From NCBI GenBank assembly GCA_009922585.1, contig RFVE01000006.1, positions 1-34,593 on the forward strand: DNA of 34,593 bases, read 5' to 3'. A model generated the notes under the pieces. That model was not told where the DNA came from and ran no database searches. It saw nothing but the letters and a program-made list of their open reading frames with translations. This document shows positions 28,251 through 34,593 of the stretch, piece after piece; positions within the stretch are counted from its first letter, which is position 1, and the number at the start of each line of letters is the position of its first letter. Origin of the DNA: Planctomycetia bacterium (lineage in GTDB: Bacteria > Planctomycetota > Planctomycetia > Pirellulales > UBA1268). The translations under genes were made by a program, and so were the position numbers.

Positions 28251-28304
28251 CGTTTCCCGCGAAGAGGTGGGGAGAACCGGCGGTCCTGCCAGTCTTAATT
28301 GATA

Positions 28305-29483
28305 TTACCCGGCTGCTGCAGTTGCACCCGCAGCTTCAGCGAGGGCCGTAGCCTTGTCGGTCTTTTCCCAGGGGAATTCATCCCGACCAAAGTGCCCGCC
28401 CGCTGCGGTGCGACGGAAAATCGGCCGCCGCAGGTCGAGGTGTTCAATGATGCCCCTCGGGGTGAGCGGGAAGTGCTCGCGAATCAGTTCACAGAGCCGT
28501 TGGTCCTCAACCTTACCGCTGCCGGCGGTGTCGACATGGACGCTGACCGGCTCGGTCACCCCAATGGCGTAAGCAAGTTGCACTTCGCAGCGGTCGGCCA
28601 GGCCAGCAGCAACGATGTTCTTGGCAACATAGCGGGCCATGTAGGCGGCACTGCGGTCGACCTTGGTTGGATCCTTGCCCGAGAAGGCACCGCCACCGTG
28701 ACGGCCCCAACCACCGTAGGTGTCGACGATGATCTTCCGGCCCGTCAGGCCAGCGTCACCGTGCGGGCCGCCCACTACGAATCGGCCGGTGGGGTTGATG
28801 TGGTAGGTGATTCCGCTGGTATCAAGGTCGGTTGGCAGTTCCGGCTTGATGATCTTTTCAATGATGTAGCGCTGGATTTCTTCGTTGCTGACATGCGGTG
28901 CATGCTGCGTGGAGACAACAATGGTGTCGATTCGCACCGGCTTGTCGCCGTCGTATTCGACCGTCACCTGACTCTTCGAGTCGGGCCGCAGCCAGTCGAC
29001 GTCACCCTTCAGTCGGGCGTCGGCGAGCCGGTTGAGGATCCGATGCGACAGAGCGATCGGCAATGGCATCAGTTCCGGAGTGTCGGTGCAGGCATAGCCG
29101 AACATCAGTCCCTGGTCACCGGCACCGATATCTTTGCCTGTCGACTCGTCTTCATTGACGCCCATGGCGATGTCGCCGCTCTGCTTGCCGACAGCGACCA
29201 GCACCGAGCAGGTGTCAGCAGCGATGCCCATCTCGTCATCGGTGTAGCCGACCTCACGGATCACATCACGGACAACCTGCTGGTAGTCAATCGTGCCCCG
29301 AGAGGTGATTTCACCGGCGATCACCGCCAGGCCGGTGGTGACGAGCGTCTCGCAGGCGACACGGCTGTTGGGATCCTGAGCGAGATAGGCGTCGAGAATG
29401 CCGTCGGAAATTTGGTCGGACAGTTTGTCCGGGTGTCCCATGCTGACTGATTCGCTGGTGAAAAGATATTTGCCGTGCGCCAC
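28305..29483 (-). CDS. metK: S-adenosylmethionine synthetase
   Basis: [100 protein letters not shown] start (VAHGKYL) at 29483 with GAGG upstream. Confidence 0.97.
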   Translation of the reverse strand: MAHGKYLFTSESVSMGHPDKLSDQISDGILDAYLAQDPNSRVACETLVTTGLAVIAGEITSRGTIDYQQVVRDVIREVGYTDDEMGIAADTCSVLVAVGKQSGDIAMGVNEDESTGKDIGAGDQGLMFGYACTDTPELMPLPIALSHRILNRLADARLKGDVDWLRPDSKSQVTVEYDGDKPVRIDTIVVSTQHAPHVSNEEIQRYIIEKIIKPELPTDLDTSGITYHINPTGRFVVGGPHGDAGLTGRKIIVDTYGGWGRHGGGAFSGKDPTKVDRSAAYMARYVAKNIVAAGLADRCEVQLAYAIGVTEPVSVHVDTAGSGKVEDQRLCELIREHFPLTPRGIIEHLDLRRPIFRRTAAGGHFGRDEFPWEKTDKATALAEAAGATAAAG

Positions 29484-29548
29484 GTTCGATGCCTCGTGCG
29501 AAAAAGAGAATTCTGTCTGACGAGCGAACCAGCCGTTTCCTGCCACGC

Positions 29549-30925
29549 TCACAAGCTGTCAGTATCGGGATTTTGCCCGCTGCCGACAACCGTCGGCGGC
29601 GAAACGCCCAGCAAGAGCCCCAGCAGGTGGTTGACTGTAGCGGCCGTCCCCCCGCGATTGCTGTCAACAACGCCCCGGGCTTGCTCGCCAAGGGTGAGGG
29701 CGAAGGCCGGCTCTTCGAGGCACCGGGCAACGAACGCGTTAAGGGAGTCACCATCAGTAACCACCCGGGCGGCATCGGCGGCCAGCAGTTCAGCCACTTC
29801 CGTGCGGAAGTTGCGGGTGTGCGGCCCGAAGCAGAGGGCTGCTCCGTAGGCCGCTGGCTCCAGCATGTTCTGGCCGCCGCGACGACCGTCGAGGCTACCG
29901 CCGACGAAGGCGACAGTTGCCACCCCCCACCAGGCGGCGAGTTCACCGGTGACATCGACCAGAAGGATATCGGCTGGCGGGTCGGTCCGGTCGCCGGAGC
30001 CGAGGTGGCTACGGCGGACCCAGCGGATGCCTTCAGCGTCCTGCTCGCGCAATCGCTCGTCCAGCCAGCCGGCGAGGGCTACGGACCGTTCTGCATGCCG
30101 TGGAACCAGAATCAACCGCAGGGCGGGATGCCGGGGTCGCAAGGAGAGAAAGGTGGCTACGGCCAGAGCCTCTTCGGGCTCTTGGGTACTGCCGGCGAGC
30201 AGCACCGGGGTTGTCGACGTGATCCCTGCCAGCTGCCGGAGGTCTTGCACGGGAGCCGCCTGCCGGTCACCGCTGACACCATCGAACTTCAGCGAGCCGA
30301 CGGTCGCCACTGTCGGGGCTCCGAGACGGGAGAACCTCTCCGCATCCTCTCTCGAACGGGCCAGGACCAGCCGCACCCGTCTGAGCATGGCTGTTGCCAG
30401 CGACCGCACGCGGGAAAAACCGCGAAAACTCCGGGGGCTCATCCGGCCATTGACAACGACCACCGGCACACCCCGCGCGGCTGCCGCTGTCAGCAGGTTG
30501 GGCCAGAGCTCAAGTTCACCAAGCACAAGCAGATCGGCATCGACCTGCCGCAGAACCCGCCTGACAGCCCAGCTGAAGTCGAGTGGGCAGGGAAACGTGC
30601 GGTCTGGGCCGAACCGCCGCTCGGCGACGGCGAGCCCTGTCGTGGTGGAACTGGAGACAACGCATTCCACTGCCAGCCCGGTCGCTTCGGCCTGTCGGGC
30701 AAGTTCCGTCGCCACCGTGGCCAGAAGCTGCACTTCGCCAACGCTGACCCCGTGCAGCCAGACCCGCTTGCTGCCGGCGGGGCGTGGGGCGACGGGCGCC
30801 CGGCCCAGGAACCGAGCGACGGGAGCCGCTACGGGCCGGCCACCGGCCAGTTTTCTCCAGATCACCCAGGGCAGGGCGATCACGGTCACGACGAGGTAGA
30901 CGAGATCGAGGGCCAGTGGCACCAC
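29549..30925 (-). CDS. waaA: 3-deoxy-D-manno-octulosonic acid (Kdo) transferase
   Basis: [123 protein letters not shown]. Confidence 0.93.
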   Translation of the reverse strand: MVPLALDLVYLVVTVIALPWVIWRKLAGGRPVAAPVARFLGRAPVAPRPAGSKRVWLHGVSVGEVQLLATVATELARQAEATGLAVECVVSSSTTTGLAVAERRFGPDRTFPCPLDFSWAVRRVLRQVDADLLVLGELELWPNLLTAAAARGVPVVVVNGRMSPRSFRGFSRVRSLATAMLRRVRLVLARSREDAERFSRLGAPTVATVGSLKFDGVSGDRQAAPVQDLRQLAGITSTTPVLLAGSTQEPEEALAVATFLSLRPRHPALRLILVPRHAERSVALAGWLDERLREQDAEGIRWVRRSHLGSGDRTDPPADILLVDVTGELAAWWGVATVAFVGGSLDGRRGGQNMLEPAAYGAALCFGPHTRNFRTEVAELLAADAARVVTDGDSLNAFVARCLEEPAFALTLGEQARGVVDSNRGGTAATVNHLLGLLLGVSPPTVVGSGQNPDTDSL

Positions 30926-30928
30926 TTC

Positions 30929-33900
30929 TCACCCCGCTGGCGCGCTGGTCGAGCGGGCACAGCAGTTCTTGTATTTCTTGCCACTTCCGCAGGGGCAGGG
31001 ATCATTGCGGCCGACCTTGTGCCCAATGTTGCGGATCGGCTGAACCGGGCCGGCGTCGGAACCGTCGGCGGCAGACGATTCCAGCGAATCGAGCGACGCC
31101 GCAGTCGGAGAGTCCTCGTGAATGGCGGCCGTCTCATGCCAGGTACTTCGCAGGGCATCGTCTTCGACCTGTTCAATTCGATAGACGATGTCGATGACCC
31201 GCTCGTCGATCCCCCGCCACATCAGATCAAAGGTCCGCATTCCCTCCCGCTTGTATTCAACCTTCGGGTCAACCTGGGCATAGCCCCGAAGGCCGACGCT
31301 ACTGCGGAGGTGGTCCATCGCCAGCAGGTGGTCTTTCCAAGCGTTGTCCAGAATCTGCAGCAGTACGGCCCGCTCCATCCGTTGCATCTCGTCACGTGGT
31401 GCATCGGGCTGGTCGTGCCGTTGGGTGCTGGCCGCAATCAACGTCTGCTTCAGCGTGTCGAGATCGGCAGGAGCAACAGCCGTCTCGTTCAGATTGGGGT
31501 CAAACCGTTCCCGAGCCCAGGCCAGCAATCCTTCGCGGTCAAGCCGCCTTGAGCCGTCGGCCTGCCTGCCGGCAAAGTGGGCCAACCCAACCAGCACCGG
31601 ATATTCGATTTCCCGCTGGCGATAGGCTGCCCGGGCTTTCTCCCGGACCATCGCCTTGAAAGCCTCAGGGTCGGGGTCGGCCGTCGAGATGCTGGCTAGG
31701 TCGTCATCTCCAAGTTCGATGCCGAACCGCCAGTCAGTCCAGGCTCGAGCCGAGCGGAGGCCGAAGTCGGGCGTGAGAAATCGTTCCCCTTCCGAGAGGT
31801 CGGCCTTGGCAACGGCCTCGGCGGCGCGGTGCTGCAGCCACTCGGCGACGTCACTGCGTCCCACCCGCTTGAGATCACGGTCGTTGACCGAAAGCTTCCA
31901 GCGGGCATTGGCGAAGCTGGCAAGGGCCGACCAGTTCCACTCGGTTTCGTCCTCGGTTTCGGGCAGGTTTTCTTCAACTGCCTCGAAGATCTGGGCTTCA
32001 GCCTGGCGGGTGGCCTGATCGTGAGCAAGCCGGATCGCCTCCTCGGGGCTGAGGCCACGAAAGTCCGCCGGATCAAGCTCGCAGGACAGTTGCGAAGACG
32101 CCCAGCCGGCGAATGTCTGAGCCCCGTAGTCGCGGTCGAGGAAACTGCCGATGTGTTGATCGATCTGCCGGTCGACCATTTCGAGGATGAGTTCCCGGCA
32201 CTGGCCATCCCGGTCTGCCGCCACGTCGCCGTTGGCTGCGCGGCCTTCCAGAATCTGCTGGCGGAAGCCGTACACCCGCTTCCGCTGCTCATCCATCACT
32301 TCGTCGTATTCGAGCAGGTTTTTGCGGACTTCGAAGTTTCGCTCTTCAACCTTCTTCTGGGCTGCCTCGACCCGACGGGTGACCATTCGGCTTTCAATCG
32401 CCTCGCCGTCCTGCATGCCAAGACGGGTGAGCACGTTCTTCACCCATTCACCGGCGAAGATCCGCATCAGGTCGTCTTCCAACGAAAGGTAAAAGCGGCT
32501 GCTGCCCGGGTCACCCTGTCGGCCACAACGCCCCCGCAATTGCAGGTCGATTCGGCGTGACTCGTGCCGTTCCGTGCCGATGATTTGCAGCCCACCCATC
32601 GTCCGAACCTGCTCACCCACCGCTTTCATGTTCTCGCGGCTGGCGATCTCGTTGACGAGGCTGTCCCACTCATCCTTCGGCACATCGAGCCGGGTCGGAT
32701 AGGTGTGCTGAAGCGTGGCCCAGGCCATGGTTTCAGCATTGCCGCCGAGGATGATGTCGGTGCCACGGCCAGCCATGTTGGTGGCAATTGTTACCGCTCC
32801 GAGCCGGCCAGCCTGAGCAACGATGTCGGCCTCCCGCTGATGCTGTTTGGCGTTGAGCACCTGATGCGCGACCCCCCGCTTGTCGAGCAAGGCGGAGAGC
32901 CGTTCGCTTTTTTCAATCGAGACGGTGCCGACGAGGATCGGAAGCCCCCGTCGCTGGATTTCCCGCACCTTGTCGGCCGGAATTACCTCGGTCTTCTTTT
33001 CGCCCTTCAGTTGCAGTTCGTAGCCAGCATCTGACTCGTTGACGATCGTGCCGATCTTCCAACTGCCGTCGGCAACGCTGAGGGTGTCCCAGCGGTTGAT
33101 CCGCTCGATCTCATCGGCCACGGCAATCCACTTCTCGCGTTCCGTGCGGAAAATAACATCGGGATGGTTGATCCGCTGCAGGGTGCGGTTTGGCGGGATC
33201 GCGATGACGTCAAGTTTGTAGATCTTCCAGAACTCGTTGGCCTCGGTCATGGCGGTGCCGGTCATGCCGCCGAGCTTGTCATAGAGCTTGAAGAAGTTTT
33301 GCAGCGTAACGGTGGCAAGAGTCTGGGACTCTTCCTTGATCCGCACTCCCTCCTTTGCTTCGACTGCCTGATGGAGACCATCGGACCACTGCCGACCCGG
33401 CATGAGCCGACCGGTAAACTCGTCGACAATCACCACCTCGCCCTGCTGCACGACATAGTTGACGTCCCGCTTGTAGAGGTGATGAGCCTTCAGGGCATTG
33501 TCGATCAGGTGGGGCCACTCCATGTTGCCGGCGGTGTAGAAACTCTCGACCCCGGCCAGCTTTTCGGCCTGCCGCACGCCCGCTTCAGTCAGGTTGACCG
33601 TGTGCTCCTTTTCCTGCACCTCGAAGTGCTCGTCGGCCTTCAACTGCCTGGCGACTTTATCGGCCCGGGCATATTTGGTGACGTCATCGTGGGCTGGGCC
33701 GGAGATGATCAGCGGCGTCCGAGCCTCGTCGATGAGGATGTTGTCGACCTCGTCCACGATGGCATAGTGCAGCCGTCCCTGTGCCTGCTGCATCTGCTTG
33801 GCGAACCGGTCATCTCCCCGGGCGGCCATTCGCATATTGTCACGCAGATAGTCGAAGCCGAACTCGTTGTTGGTGCCATAGGTGATATCGCAGGCGTAGG

Positions 33901-34465
33901 ACCGCTGCCGCTCGTCCGACTCCATGCCTGATTGGATGGCACCGACCGTGAGCCCGAGGCCTATGTAGAGTGGACCCATCCACTCCATGTCACGGCGGGC
34001 GAGATAGTCGTTGACCGTGATGACATGCACCCCCTTGCCCTCGAGGGCATTGAGGTAGGCCGGCAGGGTTGCCACCAGCGTCTTGCCCTCGCCAGTAATC
34101 ATTTCGGCGATCGCGCCTGAGTGCAGCACCATGCCGCCGATCAACTGGACGTCGTAGTGCCGCATGCCGAGGAACCGCCGCCCCGCTTCACGGCAGACGG
34201 CGAAGGCCTCCACCAGCAGGTCGTCGACCGTCTCGCCGGCTTCCAGCCGTCTTTTGAATTCGGCTGTCTGGGACCGCAACTCGGCATCAGTCATTGCCTG
34301 GTAGCGGGGCTCAAGCGAGTTGATCGCCTCGATCTTCGGCTCAAGCCGCTTCAGATAGCGGGCATTCGAGGAACCGAAGAGTCCGGTGATGAACCGTTCA
34401 ATGCGGCCAGCGAGGGCCGCAGCAAAGTTGCTGACGGCGTCCCAGATGCGTTCCAGTTGTTCCAT
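30929..34465 (-). CDS. secA: Preprotein translocase subunit SecA, extended form (1178 aa)
   Basis: GGMVLHSGAIAEMITGEGKTLVATLPAYLNAL, YGTNNEFGFDYLRDNM, IVDEVDNILIDEARTPLIISG, TNMAGRGTDIILGGN, LRGRCGRQGDPGSSRFYLSLEDDLMRIF, C-terminal zinc motif GRNDPCPCGSGKKYKNCC. Confidence 0.97.
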   Translation of the reverse strand: MEQLERIWDAVSNFAAALAGRIERFITGLFGSSNARYLKRLEPKIEAINSLEPRYQAMTDAELRSQTAEFKRRLEAGETVDDLLVEAFAVCREAGRRFLGMRHYDVQLIGGMVLHSGAIAEMITGEGKTLVATLPAYLNALEGKGVHVITVNDYLARRDMEWMGPLYIGLGLTVGAIQSGMESDERQRSYACDITYGTNNEFGFDYLRDNMRMAARGDDRFAKQMQQAQGRLHYAIVDEVDNILIDEARTPLIISGPAHDDVTKYARADKVARQLKADEHFEVQEKEHTVNLTEAGVRQAEKLAGVESFYTAGNMEWPHLIDNALKAHHLYKRDVNYVVQQGEVVIVDEFTGRLMPGRQWSDGLHQAVEAKEGVRIKEESQTLATVTLQNFFKLYDKLGGMTGTAMTEANEFWKIYKLDVIAIPPNRTLQRINHPDVIFRTEREKWIAVADEIERINRWDTLSVADGSWKIGTIVNESDAGYELQLKGEKKTEVIPADKVREIQRRGLPILVGTVSIEKSERLSALLDKRGVAHQVLNAKQHQREADIVAQAGRLGAVTIATNMAGRGTDIILGGNAETMAWATLQHTYPTRLDVPKDEWDSLVNEIASRENMKAVGEQVRTMGGLQIIGTERHESRRIDLQLRGRCGRQGDPGSSRFYLSLEDDLMRIFAGEWVKNVLTRLGMQDGEAIESRMVTRRVEAAQKKVEERNFEVRKNLLEYDEVMDEQRKRVYGFRQQILEGRAANGDVAADRDGQCRELILEMVDRQIDQHIGSFLDRDYGAQTFAGWASSQLSCELDPADFRGLSPEEAIRLAHDQATRQAEAQIFEAVEENLPETEDETEWNWSALASFANARWKLSVNDRDLKRVGRSDVAEWLQHRAAEAVAKADLSEGERFLTPDFGLRSARAWTDWRFGIELGDDDLASISTADPDPEAFKAMVREKARAAYRQREIEYPVLVGLAHFAGRQADGSRRLDREGLLAWARERFDPNLNETAVAPADLDTLKQTLIAASTQRHDQPDAPRDEMQRMERAVLLQILDNAWKDHLLAMDHLRSSVGLRGYAQVDPKVEYKREGMRTFDLMWRGIDERVIDIVYRIEQVEDDALRSTWHETAAIHEDSPTAASLDSLESSAADGSDAGPVQPIRNIGHKVGRNDPCPCGSGKKYKNCCARSTSAPAG

Positions 34466-34593
34466 GGTGCCTGTGTTCGGGGAGCAAAAAGACGGCGAAA
34501 CTGAAGGCGATGTCCTTCGTTTACGCCAGCTACCGGTCTGGCAGCCGCACGTGCCAGCGGCGGGGCACGTTTGCGACCGGCTTCTCGAGAACC

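Noticed and set aside
28299-29450. 383-aa plus-strand ORF
   Set aside because: Exact antisense of metK; shadow ORF.
29489-31552. 687-aa plus-strand ORF spanning waaA and the 3' end of secA
   Set aside because: Antisense to two well-supported genes; composition (Gly/Gln/Pro/His/Arg-rich, no domain-like motifs) fits a shadow ORF of GC-rich coding sequence.
33164-33931. 255-aa plus-strand ORF
   Set aside because: Antisense of secA; shadow ORF.
1-34593. CRISPR array, transposon/IS ends, tRNA or rRNA genes, phage or defence island
   Set aside because: No regularly spaced repeats, transposase/integrase motifs, cloverleaf or rRNA-like stretches were recognised; almost all sequence is accounted for by core genes. 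A tRNAscan/ISfinder/DefenseFinder run would be needed for a formal negative.

Overview
The window is a gene-dense, GC-rich chromosomal segment, probably from a Planctomycetota (Pirellula-like) bacterium. That assignment is inferred from the DnaA/Dxs/SecA sequence style and gene content and was not tested by search. It is mostly housekeeping. Main contents: truncated MFS transporter; very large AsmA/YhdP-like protein; dapF; DUF374 acyltransferase; secreted two-PDZ protein; dnaA; an xseA-xseB-ispA-dxs-nadK-(secreted protein) run; second MFS transporter; FHA-GAF regulator; CbiX-like chelatase; S41 protease (Prc/Tsp type); NAD-dependent epimerase; ruvX; alpha/beta hydrolase; two sugar-nucleotide pyrophosphorylases; an unannotated 36-aa membrane miniprotein; a membrane protein; metK; waaA; secA. 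I saw no rRNA, tRNA, CRISPR array, transposon or phage module. Best items for follow-up: (1) an FHA-GAF ORF and its Fis-type HTH tail lie in different frames, and removing one C from a C5 run fuses them into a regulator with no AAA+ domain; (2) the S41 protease appears to have lost about 50 codons near its C-terminus, leaving a frameshift; (3) a perfect 11-bp inverted repeat lies between a near-consensus sigma70 promoter and dnaA; (4) the AsmA-like protein contains regularly spaced ~115-130 aa repeats suggestive of a bridge-like lipid-transfer protein; (5) a 36-aa membrane ORF absent from the ORF track. I found no convincing complete novel system.
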